Shown here in pieces: positions 14,123 to 21,586 of a DNA stretch of 24,224 nucleotides. The DNA lies in assembly GCA_004282995.1 (NCBI GenBank), contig SHLU01000010.1, positions 1 to 24,224 of the forward strand, given 5' to 3'. The position numbers and the translations under genes were made by a program. Position 1 is the stretch's first letter, and every line of letters starts with the position of its first letter. This stretch comes from Sphingomonadaceae bacterium. GTDB taxonomy: Bacteria > Pseudomonadota > Alphaproteobacteria > Sphingomonadales > Sphingomonadaceae. The notes under the pieces are model-generated. The model saw nothing but the letters and a program-made list of their open reading frames with translations, was not told the DNA's origin and ran no database searches.

Positions 14123-15607
14123 ATGAACATTCCAGAGTCGCTTGAGATGAAAAGTGGGCTGTCGGTCGCCACGGCCTACCAGCTTGTAACATCGACCGCC
14201 GGTCATATCGGCGAAGCATTTTTCCCGGCGGTCGCAAAGGCAATTGCCGAAGCTGTCGGCGTTCGCTGGGTGCTCATAAGCAAGCTGCCTCGGACCAACT
14301 CGAGCAATGCGGAAACATTGGCCGTCTGGGACAACGGGCCCTCCGATAACATGGTCTACGACCTGGCCGGCTCTCCTTGCGAGAACATCCTGACCCAGGG
14401 CAGCTGCAAATACCCATGCGATCTGCAGGATCATTTCCCTGACGACGGCCTGCTGCGGGAGATGGGGGCGCACTCCTACGTCGGGACGCCGCTGCAGTCC
14501 TCCAACGGCAAGGTCCTCGGGTTGATTGCTGTCATGCATGATGCGCCGCTGACAAATGAAAGCGAAGTCGCTGCGGCAGTTGAACTGGTGGCCGACCGCG
14601 CCGGAGCAGAGCTTGAGCGCCTTGCGGTCAGGACTCTCACCGAACGCCTCGGGCGGATGGTCGAGGAATCGGTCAGCGAGGCCTATGTATTTTCCGGCGA
14701 CACCTACAAATTCGAGCTGGTCAATAGCGGCGCCCGCGAGAACCTCGGTTACTCCATGGAAGAGCTATCGGAACTCACGCCGTGGGATCTCAAGCCGGAT
14801 TTCTCGCCGGAAGAATTCAAGACATTTGTCGCTCCCCTGCTCGCCGGCACGGTGAAAGACCAGAGGTTCGAGACGCGCCACCAGAGGAAAGACGGTTCAT
14901 TTTACGAGGTCGATGTTCGGCTGCAATTTTATCCTGGCACCGACAATGTGTTCTTTGCTTCAATCACCGACATCACCGACCGCAAGGAAGCAGAGCATCG
15001 CGAGAAACTTCTGGCGCGCGAAGTCAATCACCGCTCGAAGAATCTCCTGAGCCTCGTGCAGGTCATCGCACGCCAGACTTCGGCCCGGCACCCTACCGAA
15101 TACGTAAGCCGACTGGAGGAACGGATCGCCGCGCTTGCTGCAAACCAGGACGTGCTCGTGAACAATGGCTGGCGACGCATTCCACTCGATGCCCTGATCG
15201 AATCCCAACTTGCACATCTCAAGAGCTTTCAGTCGCGCATAACCAGTTCCGGCCCGGAGGTGCAGCTCAAGCCACAGGCGGCGCAAGCCATCGGTATGGC
15301 AATCCACGAACTGGCTACCAATGCGATCAAGTACGGGGCGTTTTCAAACGACGAGGGTGTCATCGCCCTCGATTGGTCGATCAATACGAAAGAGAAAAAG
15401 TTTGTTTTCCGATGGGTCGAAACCGGGGGGCCGGAAGTCTCCGAGCCACAGGACAAGGGATTCGGGTCAGTGGTGATCGTGCGCCAACCCCAGGCTGCGC
15501 TCAAAGCGGATGTGTCAATCGAATACCGCAAGGAAGGTTTGTTCTACCAGATCGAGACCCCAACCGAGCTCGTTCTTGATACCGGCATTATTCCCGCAAA
15601 CGACTAG
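14123..15607 (+). CDS. GAF-PAS-HWE sensor histidine kinase
   Basis: This is a soluble 494-residue sensor kinase without membrane segments. A GAF domain spans about 20-165, with conserved C86, C95 and C99 in C-E-N-I-L-T-Q-G-S-C-K-Y-P-C. A PAS domain follows at about 180-287, ending I-T-D-I-T-D-R-K-E-A-E. The HWE kinase core is at about 295-485: phospho-acceptor H303 in R-E-V-N-H-R-S-K-N-L-L, the N-box H395-E-L-A-T-N-A and W431-V-E in the G1 region, which give the subfamily its name. The LOV-type N-C-R-F-L-Q motif is absent, so the PAS is not a flavin photosensor. No response regulator is adjacent. HWE kinases often feed the PhyR general stress pathway; that link is inference here. Confidence 0.93.
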   Translation: MNIPESLEMKSGLSVATAYQLVTSTAGHIGEAFFPAVAKAIAEAVGVRWVLISKLPRTNSSNAETLAVWDNGPSDNMVYDLAGSPCENILTQGSCKYPCDLQDHFPDDGLLREMGAHSYVGTPLQSSNGKVLGLIAVMHDAPLTNESEVAAAVELVADRAGAELERLAVRTLTERLGRMVEESVSEAYVFSGDTYKFELVNSGARENLGYSMEELSELTPWDLKPDFSPEEFKTFVAPLLAGTVKDQRFETRHQRKDGSFYEVDVRLQFYPGTDNVFFASITDITDRKEAEHREKLLAREVNHRSKNLLSLVQVIARQTSARHPTEYVSRLEERIAALAANQDVLVNNGWRRIPLDALIESQLAHLKSFQSRITSSGPEVQLKPQAAQAIGMAIHELATNAIKYGAFSNDEGVIALDWSINTKEKKFVFRWVETGGPEVSEPQDKGFGSVVIVRQPQAALKADVSIEYRKEGLFYQIETPTELVLDTGIIPAND

Positions 15608-15634
15608 CATGACCGGTTGCGGCGGTTAGGGTGA

Positions 15635-15662
15635 GGGTCCGCGTTCCTACGAACACGGACCC
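15635..15662 (+). terminator. Hairpin after the histidine kinase gene
   Basis: The arms GGGTCCGCGTTC and GAACACGGACCC pair over 12 bases with one C-A mismatch and a CTAC loop. It begins 28 bases after the kinase stop and lacks a following T-run. It is placed between convergent genes and probably ends the kinase transcript. Confidence 0.6.
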
Positions 15663-15674
15663 GTACCAATTACT

Positions 15675-15699
15675 GCCCAGCGGCATCAAAAAGCTGGGC
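15675..15699 (-). terminator. Hairpin after the outer-membrane protein gene
   Basis: GCCCAGC (15675-15681) and GCTGGGC (15693-15699) form a seven-base stem with an 11-base loop, 11 bases past the stop of the minus-strand beta-barrel gene. The T-rich stretch on the minus strand lies in the loop and not after the stem, so this is a weak terminator candidate. Confidence 0.4.
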
Positions 15700-15709
15700 C
15701 GTGCCTTAC

Positions 15710-16315
15710 TCAGAAACGGATACCCAGGCCCGCAACCAACTGGTCCGTAGTGGCGTCGCCATAACTACCATCGCCAAGTTCCTTGTAACGCGACCGGCGG
15801 TATTCGACGCGAGCCTCGAGAGGTCCGGGAAGTTGCACCTGGACGCCGCCACCGAAGCGAATGCCCCCGGCATTGTCCTCCAACTCGCTCAACGAACCTG
15901 AGGTGGTGAAAGCCTTGGTATCGAGCGCGGTGTAGCCCAGCTTGCCATAGGCAGCGATCCCGGATGTCAGTCCCATGCCGGCGCGAAGGCCGATATAATA
16001 TTGGCCGTTGGCCTCGAGGCCATCGCGGGCACCCGAAAAACTGGCAGGAAAGCTGGTAGAGCCGCCGCTGGTCGACAACTCGCCCTCGACCCCGACAAAG
16101 GCGTTGCCCAAGTCAAGATCATAGCCGGCATTGATGCCATATACGGCTGAATCGGCAGTGGCTGTGGCAGACCCGTCAGCCGATTCCAGGTCGAGGCCCT
16201 CATAGCCCCCGATGACGCCGACAAAGGGGCCGCCAGCCGCGCCGGTCTGCTGGGCCATGGCCGGCGTTGCGGCAAGCCCGGCACAAGTGACGGCCAAAGC
16301 AAGAAGCATTCTCAT
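15710..16315 (-). CDS. Outer-membrane beta-barrel protein (OmpA/Omp25-like)
   Basis: The 201-residue product has a signal peptide (M-R-M-L-L-A-L-A-V-T-C-A-G-L-A-A-T-P-A-M-A, cleavage before Q-Q-T). It is followed by alternating polar and hydrophobic strands rich in Gly and Tyr, such as G-P-F-V-G-V-I-G-G-Y, A-F-V-G-V-E-G-E-L and Y-Y-I-G-L-R-A-G, and ends in Phe (L-V-A-G-L-G-I-R-F), the outer-membrane insertion signal. The size fits an eight-stranded barrel of the alphaproteobacterial Omp25/porin-like family. There is no OmpA peptidoglycan-binding domain. AAAGGAAA before the ATG is a good ribosome site. Its exact role is unknown. Confidence 0.88.
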   Translation of the reverse strand: MRMLLALAVTCAGLAATPAMAQQTGAAGGPFVGVIGGYEGLDLESADGSATATADSAVYGINAGYDLDLGNAFVGVEGELSTSGGSTSFPASFSGARDGLEANGQYYIGLRAGMGLTSGIAAYGKLGYTALDTKAFTTSGSLSELEDNAGGIRFGGGVQVQLPGPLEARVEYRRSRYKELGDGSYGDATTDQLVAGLGIRF

Positions 16316-16503
16316 TCAAATTTCCTTTCGATAACGGTGGTGGAGCGCCTGATTCAACTCGCAGGGTTGCGCAACGATGAACCGCCCGATGATCCGGGCC
16401 GCAGGCGCGGCGAACAGGTCGAGTGACAAGATGGAACAGGTTAGAGGATTATGGATTCTCGACAGCAAGCCGCAGTCACAACCCAACCCTATTGCCGATG
16501 CAG
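16316..16503. other. Intergenic stretch between beta-barrel gene and tRNA
   Basis: This stretch should hold the promoter of the beta-barrel gene on the minus strand, but I see no convincing -35/-10 pair or EcfG motif. A plus-strand frame running through it into the tRNA is an artefact. Confidence 0.5.
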
Positions 16504-16533
16504 AAAAATCTTTCCAGATCAATTACCTGGTAA
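16504..16533 (-). terminator. Likely terminator of tRNA-Ser
   Basis: On the minus strand, directly after the CCA end, come the palindrome ATTACCAGGTAAT and then a small stem ATCT-GGAA-AGAT (16519-16508) with a GNRA-type loop, followed by T-T-T-T. This is a plausible weak intrinsic terminator; some read-through into the beta-barrel gene is possible. Confidence 0.45.
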
Positions 16534-16624
16534 TGGCGGAGCGGGTGGGATTCGAACCCACGATACGGGGTTACCGTATACACACTTTCCAGGCGTGCGC
16601 CTTCGACCACTCGGCCACCGCTCC
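16534..16624 (-). tRNA. tRNA-Ser(GGA)
   Basis: Read on the minus strand, the 91-base gene starts GGAGCGGTGGCCGAGTGG and ends with CCCGCTCC-G-CCA, so the CCA end is encoded. The acceptor arms GGAGCGG and CCGCTCC pair fully. The T arm has GTGGG-TTCGAAT-CCCAC. The long variable arm (GTATACGGTAACCCCGTAT region) is typical of a class II serine tRNA. The anticodon loop CTGGAAA gives anticodon GGA (complement of 16588-16590), reading UCC and UCU. Confidence 0.97.
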
Positions 16625-16701
16625 GCGCGCCATGTTGGCGAAGGCGGGCGTCTAGCGAGCGCGGCTTGCAGGCGCAAGTGGCTCGTCCTACTTCGGCCGA
16701 T

Positions 16702-17106
16702 ATGACCCGCACATTCGGTACGCCCGTCAGTCTTGCAGAAATGGAACAGATCGGTCGCGCCGCGCTCGAACGGCTGCCGACGCACTTCCGTAGCCAGATG
16801 GGCGACGTGGTGTTCCAGGTCGAGGATTTCGCAGATGCAGAGACGTTGGCAGACCTAGGCATCGAGAACCCGTTCGAACTGACCGGGCTTTACGAAGGCC
16901 ATGCGCTGCCCGACCGCAGCATCGAGCAATCGGGCTCCTTGCCCACGCGCATTCGGCTGTTCCGTCGCCCGATCCTCGACGAATGGGCCGCCCGTAGCAA
17001 CGAGTCGCTCGAACACCTTGTGGCGCATGTCGTGATCCACGAGGTTGGCCACCACTTCGGCCTCAGCGACGAGGATATGCACGCGCTGGAAGATGCCGAG
17101 GGATAG
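16702..17106 (+). CDS. Zincin-like metallopeptidase family protein
   Basis: The 134-residue product carries H113-E-V-G-H-H-F-G-L-S-D-E-D-M near its C terminus, an HExxH zinc motif in the form seen in the small metallopeptidase family formerly called DUF1025. The central segment P-F-E-L-T-G-L-Y-E-G and R-I-R-L-F-R-R-P-I-L-D-E-W also fits that family. No signal peptide or membrane helix is visible, so it is cytosolic. The ATG at 16702 is preferred; an in-frame TTG at 16666 would add 12 residues next to the tRNA promoter zone. No ribosome site is clear. Proteolytic activity has not been shown for most relatives. Confidence 0.88.
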   Translation: MTRTFGTPVSLAEMEQIGRAALERLPTHFRSQMGDVVFQVEDFADAETLADLGIENPFELTGLYEGHALPDRSIEQSGSLPTRIRLFRRPILDEWAARSNESLEHLVAHVVIHEVGHHFGLSDEDMHALEDAEG

Positions 17107-17144
17107 GGATTGCCTTTGCCCCGCGTCATGGCACAAGGTGTTGT

Positions 17145-18194
17145 ATGAAAAAGCTTCTCATCACCACCGCCGCCGCACTCGCTCTCGCCCTTCCTGCCAT
17201 CGCCCAGGACGAACCGGCCGAAGCGCCGAGTCCCAATGAGATCGTCGATGCCGCTCCGGCCAGCGAATGGGTCACCATCGCACCCGAAGACCTGCTGGTG
17301 ATGACCCTTGCGCCCGACGCAGGGGGCAATGCGCGCGAAGTGGTGATCCAGCTCATGCCAGCGCCTTTCAGTCAGGGCTGGGTCGAGAACATCCGCACGC
17401 TCGCACGCGCCGGCTGGTATGACGGCATCACCGTCAACCGCGTGCAGGACAATTATGTCGTCCAGTGGGGCGATCCCAACTACGATAACCCCGAAGCGGA
17501 GGGCGAGGCCAAGCCGCTGCCGGTGGGGCTGAGGGTGATGGGGGAAGAGGATTACTCAGTCATCAGTCCGTCATTTTTTCGGGAGCTACAGGATAAATTC
17601 AGGGGCCAGAAGCTGGGATCCGCTGGTGCGGCGATATTGCGGGCGATGAAAGTCGAGCAGCCGACCCTGCAAGGAATTGGCCGCAACCCTCCCGGCAACC
17701 CTGACCCCTATTCGATCTTGTCCGGCACTCTTAAAGGCTGGCCAGTCGGCTCAGACAACGACCGGGTTTGGCCCGTCCATTGCTATGGCATGGTTGGTGT
17801 GGGACGGGGCTACTCGCCGGACACTGGCTCGGGCGCGGAACTCTACACCGTGATCGGCCATGCGCCGCGGCATCTGGACCGCAACATCGCGCTGGTGGGA
17901 CGGATTATCGAGGGGATGGAACACCTCTCCTCGCTGCCCCGCGGTTCAGGCGCGCTCGGGTTCTATACCGAGGACGAGTTCGATAAGCGGGCACCGATTC
18001 TCTCGGTTCGAGTTGCAAGCGACATTGCGGAGTTTCCACTGCCGAAGTTCCAATATCTTTCCACCGAAAGCGACACCTTCGCCAAATATGCCGACGCGCG
18101 TGCCAACCGGCGTGATCCGTTCTTTATCTATCCTGCAGACGGCGCCGATATCTGCAATATTCCGGTACCGATACGCCGCGTTCCGACGGAGTGA
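17145..18194 (+). CDS. Secreted cyclophilin-type peptidyl-prolyl isomerase with insertion
   Basis: The 349-residue product has a signal peptide (M-K-K-L-L-I-T-T-A-A-A-L-A-L-A-L-P-A-I-A, cleavage before Q-D-E), so it acts in the periplasm. Two blocks look like cyclophilin. The first is G-I-T-V-N-R-V-Q-D-N-Y-V-V-Q-W-G-D-P (94-111), matching the F-H-R-V-I...Q-G-G-D region with the catalytic Arg at 99. The second is G-M-V-G-V-G-R-G (215-222) to V-G-R-I-I-E-G-M-E (251-259). About 80 extra residues separate them, and about 90 follow the second. Other active-site positions are changed. AAGGTG five bases before the ATG sets the start. The downstream DUF1905 gene overlaps its stop. Confidence 0.82.
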   Translation: MKKLLITTAAALALALPAIAQDEPAEAPSPNEIVDAAPASEWVTIAPEDLLVMTLAPDAGGNAREVVIQLMPAPFSQGWVENIRTLARAGWYDGITVNRVQDNYVVQWGDPNYDNPEAEGEAKPLPVGLRVMGEEDYSVISPSFFRELQDKFRGQKLGSAGAAILRAMKVEQPTLQGIGRNPPGNPDPYSILSGTLKGWPVGSDNDRVWPVHCYGMVGVGRGYSPDTGSGAELYTVIGHAPRHLDRNIALVGRIIEGMEHLSSLPRGSGALGFYTEDEFDKRAPILSVRVASDIAEFPLPKFQYLSTESDTFAKYADARANRRDPFFIYPADGADICNIPVPIRRVPTE

Positions 18195-18505
18195 GCGAAA
18201 CGCACAGCGTCACCGTCCCGCTCACCCGGTGGCAGGGTGATCGGGGCTCGTATCACCTGGTCGAGATCGAGGGCGAGACTGCCGAAGCCATCGCTTTGCA
18301 CGCGCGCCTGCATCGGCTGGAATTCGGCCAGCGGCGCGGGTTCGGCTCGGTCAAGGTTATGGCGCAGATCGGCGCCACGCGGTGGAAAAGCTCGGTCTTT
18401 CCGGACAAATCGGGCGGATGGATACTGCTGGTGAGCAAGAAAGTGATGCGCGCCGAGGATCTTGGCGCTGGCGATGAGGTGAGCGTCGCGCTCGAGCTGC
18501 TCTAG
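18191..18505 (+). CDS. DUF1905 protein
   Basis: The 104-residue product matches the small beta-barrel DUF1905 family: an opening W-Q-G-D-R-G-S-Y-H-L-V-E-I, central R-G-F-G-S-V-K-V-M-A-Q-I-G-A-T-R-W-K-S-S-V-F-P and the ending A-G-D-E-V-S-V-A-L-E-L. Its function is unknown. It starts at GTG overlapping the stop of the isomerase gene (GTGA), so it is coupled to it. Its stop overlaps the rsh stop from the other strand within the palindrome CTAG. Confidence 0.85.
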   Translation: MSETHSVTVPLTRWQGDRGSYHLVEIEGETAEAIALHARLHRLEFGQRRGFGSVKVMAQIGATRWKSSVFPDKSGGWILLVSKKVMRAEDLGAGDEVSVALELL

Positions 18506-20595
18506 ATACGCTCTGCCTGAGCAACTGCATCGCTGGCGCGCAGGGCGCTCAGCATGCGGGTGAGGTGGGCAAGATCCTGCACTTCGAGGTCGATGTCATA
18601 GCTGGTGAAGGGGTGGTCGAGCGTGGTCTGGACCAGGCTCATCACATTTACGTGGTTCTTGGCGAAGATATTGGCCATTTCCGCAAGCGTCCCGGGCCGG
18701 TCGTATAGGGTCACACGCAGGCGACCAACCGCGCCCTGGCTGCGCTTGCCCCATTGCAAGTCGATCCAGTCGCTGTCGATCCCGCTTGCAAGGGTCAGGC
18801 AGTCGATCGTGTGCACCTCGACCCCTTCGCCGGGCTTGCGAGTGCCGACAATCCGGTCGCCCGGAACCGGGTGGCAGCATTCGGCCAAGCGGAAACCAAC
18901 CCCGGGAGTGAGCCCGCGTATCGATATGGCCTTGTCGCGCTTGGACCAGTCGGGCGCATCCTCTTCGAAATTGGCGGTGCAGCCCGGGACGAGCGCTTCC
19001 ATCACCTGCTGGTCCTCGATCTCGGCGGCGCCGATGGCGTGCATGAGGTCTTGCTCGTCATCCATCTCCAGCCGTTTCAGCGCCTCGCGCAGGGCTTTCT
19101 TGCCAATCTTTGCCGGGACGCGAGACGCGATATCATCGAACAGCTTGCGGCCCAGTTCGGCTACCTCTGCATATTCTTTCTGCCTGACTGCGCGGCGGAT
19201 TGCGGCGCGCGCCTTGCCGGTGACAACGAAGCCCAGCCAGTTGAGCTGCGGCTCCGCTTCCTTGCCCTTGATGATCTCGACCACGTCGCCATTGTTCAGC
19301 ACCGTGCGCAGCGGCATGTGCCGCCCGTTGATCATCGCCCCCACGGTCTGCGCGCCAAGATCAGTGTGGACGGCAAAAGCAAAATCGACCGGCGTTGCGC
19401 CTTTCGGCAATTGGAATAGCGCGCCCTTCGGAGTGAAGGCAAAGATGCGGTCCTGGTAAATCGCCAGCCGCGTGTGCTCGAGCAGTTCCTCGGCATCGTG
19501 GCTGGCATCGACGATCTCGATCAGGTCGCGCAGCCAGCCGACCGCTCCATCGGGCGTATCGTGCTGCTTGTAGGCCCAGTGTGCTGCGAGCCCGAACTCG
19601 TTGCGCTGGTGCATCTCGCGGGTGCGGATCTGCACCTCCACCCGCATCGAGTTCTCATAGATTAGCGAGGTATGGATCGAGCGGTAACCGTTGTTCTTCG
19701 GTGTCGAGATGTAATCCTTGAACCGTCCGGGAATGAACTGCCAGACATTGTGCAGCACGCCCATCGCGCGATAGCAGTCGTCGATGCTGTCGGTGATGAT
19801 CCGGAAGGCGAAGATGTCGGTCACCTGTTCGAAATTGACGTGGCGCTCGGCCATTTTCTTCCAGATCGAATAGGGGTGTTTCTCACGGCCCGAGACCTCG
19901 ACATTCAACCCCGCCTCGGCAAGCGCCTGCTTTATTTTGAGCGCGATGGCGTCGACCTGGCCGCCATCCTGATCGCGGATCTGCGTGAGGCGATCAGTGA
20001 TGGTCTTGTAGGCATCAGGTTCGAGCTGTTCGAAAGCCAGCGCCTGCATCTCGCGCATATATTCATACATGCCGATCCGCTCGGCGAGCGGGGCATAAAT
20101 ATCCATCGTCTCGCGGGCGATGCGCTGGCGCTTCTCGGGTTTCGAGATGAAGTGCAGCGTGCGCATATTGTGCAGCCGGTCACCCAGCTTGACCAACAGC
20201 ACACGGATATCCTCGCTCATCGCCAGCAGGAACTTGCGCAGGTTCTCCGCCGCACGCTCGTTCTCGGGCATCTGCTCGATCTTTGAAAGCTTGGTTACAC
20301 CGTCGACCAGCCGGGCGATATTCTTGCCGAAATTTGCCTCGATATCCTCGATTGTTGCCAGCGTGTCCTCGACAGTATCATGCAGCAATGCGGTGATGAT
20401 CGAGTCCTGATCGAGCTTGAGGTCGGTCATCAGGCCGGCGACTTCGACAGGGTGGCTGAAATAGGGGTCGCCGCTGGCGCGTTTCTGGCTGCCGTGTTTC
20501 TGCACGGTATAGACATAGGCGCGATTGAGCAGCGCCTCATCGGCGTCCGGATCGTATTCCTTGACCCGTTCGATCAGTTCGTATTGCCGCAACAT
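18502..20595 (-). CDS. rsh: Bifunctional (p)ppGpp synthetase/hydrolase Rsh
   Basis: This is the single long RelA/SpoT homologue expected in alphaproteobacteria, 697 residues from the ATG at 20595. It makes and degrades the stringent-response alarmone. The hydrolase domain (about 20-170) has Y-F-S-H-P-V-E-V-A and the active H72-D-T-V-E-D. The synthetase domain (about 235-350) has R-F-K-D-Y-I-S-T-P-K-N-N-G-Y-R-S-I-H-T and E-V-Q-I-R-T. Then come TGS (383-443), the A-E-C-C-H-P-V-P-G-D conserved-cysteine domain (571-580) and a C-terminal ACT domain (about 622-697). Both catalytic sites look intact. The frame is open to 20691, but the extra 32 residues are not conserved; no strong ribosome site is seen at the chosen start. 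Confidence 0.95.
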   Translation of the reverse strand: MLRQYELIERVKEYDPDADEALLNRAYVYTVQKHGSQKRASGDPYFSHPVEVAGLMTDLKLDQDSIITALLHDTVEDTLATIEDIEANFGKNIARLVDGVTKLSKIEQMPENERAAENLRKFLLAMSEDIRVLLVKLGDRLHNMRTLHFISKPEKRQRIARETMDIYAPLAERIGMYEYMREMQALAFEQLEPDAYKTITDRLTQIRDQDGGQVDAIALKIKQALAEAGLNVEVSGREKHPYSIWKKMAERHVNFEQVTDIFAFRIITDSIDDCYRAMGVLHNVWQFIPGRFKDYISTPKNNGYRSIHTSLIYENSMRVEVQIRTREMHQRNEFGLAAHWAYKQHDTPDGAVGWLRDLIEIVDASHDAEELLEHTRLAIYQDRIFAFTPKGALFQLPKGATPVDFAFAVHTDLGAQTVGAMINGRHMPLRTVLNNGDVVEIIKGKEAEPQLNWLGFVVTGKARAAIRRAVRQKEYAEVAELGRKLFDDIASRVPAKIGKKALREALKRLEMDDEQDLMHAIGAAEIEDQQVMEALVPGCTANFEEDAPDWSKRDKAISIRGLTPGVGFRLAECCHPVPGDRIVGTRKPGEGVEVHTIDCLTLASGIDSDWIDLQWGKRSQGAVGRLRVTLYDRPGTLAEMANIFAKNHVNVMSLVQTTLDHPFTSYDIDLEVQDLAHLTRMLSALRASDAVAQAERI

Positions 20596-20626
20596 GTCTG
20601 TAGGAATGTGAGCTACCGGAGAAATA

Positions 20627-20650
20627 TTGCAATGCAAAATGCACTTTTGC
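20627..20650. repeat. TTGCA-N-TGCAA palindromic element, copy 2
   Basis: TTGCAATGCAA (20627-20637) is followed by AATGCACTTTTGC. It lies 32-55 bases upstream of the rsh start. Together with 7030-7056 it is one of two similar elements, both upstream of minus-strand genes. No convincing -35/-10 pair could be assigned in the 127-base gap between rsh and the Rieske gene, so this element may overlap the rsh promoter. Confidence 0.35.
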
Positions 20651-20722
20651 CTTGAGGTGAGCGCCTCGCGGAGATGTCGAGCCGGTGCCATTCCCGCGCT
20701 GCCCGGGTTGGCGGGCGGGTGG

Positions 20723-21586
20723 CTAGGCCTCGAAGACCTCTAACCGGCGATCCGGGCTGATGGCACAGCGATAGAGTGCCAGGGCGCCGCAGCGTTCCTC
20801 TTCCTCGGCACCGCTCAAGAGGTCGAAACGATAGCCGTGCCACGGACATGTGATGTGCCCAGTCATATCGGGTTCGACCGTGTCAAGCGGCCCCAAAGCA
20901 TGCGGACAACGTGCTGCATGGGCGATCCACGCGTTGCCTTGATAACGGACTGCGATCATTCGGTTTCCCAACTGGGCAGTGTGAACGACAGTCCGATCGA
21001 GCGCGGCTTCAGGACCGAGGTCGGTGATCTTTTCGGCCTTGGACCCGCGCAATGCCTTGCGCTCGTCCAGCGCTTCCTGCCGCCCGCGCATCAGCGCTTC
21101 GTCCTCGTCGTAGAGAGTCGTATATTGGGTCTGGAGATAGCCTAGGATCATCGCGGCCTGAGCTTCGTTTTCCGGCGGCTGGGGCAGGTAGAAACGGACA
21201 TCGACGGTGATGCCGCCGCCATCGTTGTCGCTTGCCTGAGTGTGGATCTGAATTCCCTGGCCAGAGCCTGAAACGACGCTTGTTGCCCAGTAATGCCGAT
21301 CTTCATCGACCAGCAGTTCGAGCAGTTGTTCGCCGCCTGCGTTGGGCAATGCGGCCTTGCAGCGCCAGCCCCATGTGCCGGTTTCGATCGGGGCAATGGC
21401 GGCAAAGGAAGATGGGTGGACGAAAGGAAGATGCTCCCAGTCGTGGGCATTCTCCATCATGCGCGTGAGGTTCGAGGAAATATCGCGTAGGTAATTGCCG
21501 AGGTAATGCAGTTGGTTCGCTGCAGCATGGTCGATGCGGTTCGCCCTGCCTGAAAAGGCGGCATGATCTGCGGCAGAGATGTCCAT
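20723..21586 (-). CDS. Rieske iron-sulfur oxygenase-like protein with reversed domain order
   Basis: The 287-residue product combines two iron sites. Residues 45-57 read E-N-A-H-D-W-E-H-L-P-F-V-H, an exact E-x3-D-x2-H-x4-H mononuclear iron motif of ring-hydroxylating oxygenases. D-E-D (160-162) before A-L-M-R-G-R-Q resembles the region of the third iron ligand. Near the C terminus, C227-P-H229 and C247-P-W-H250 are 17 residues apart, a canonical Rieske [2Fe-2S] site. Normal oxygenase alpha subunits have the Rieske domain first. The ATG overlaps the hemF stop by one base (TGATG) with GGAG just upstream; a TTG three codons earlier is possible. It has no signal peptide. Substrate and electron donor are unknown. 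Confidence 0.85.
   Translation of the reverse strand: MDISAADHAAFSGRANRIDHAAANQLHYLGNYLRDISSNLTRMMENAHDWEHLPFVHPSSFAAIAPIETGTWGWRCKAALPNAGGEQLLELLVDEDRHYWATSVVSGSGQGIQIHTQASDNDGGGITVDVRFYLPQPPENEAQAAMILGYLQTQYTTLYDEDEALMRGRQEALDERKALRGSKAEKITDLGPEAALDRTVVHTAQLGNRMIAVRYQGNAWIAHAARCPHALGPLDTVEPDMTGHITCPWHGYRFDLLSGAEEEERCGALALYRCAISPDRRLEVFEA

Noticed and set aside
16377..16655. Plus-strand frame of 92 codons between the beta-barrel gene and the metallopeptidase gene
   Set aside because: Its second half is the antisense of tRNA-Ser and gives the well-known false peptide containing V-G-F-E-P-T; it is an artefact.
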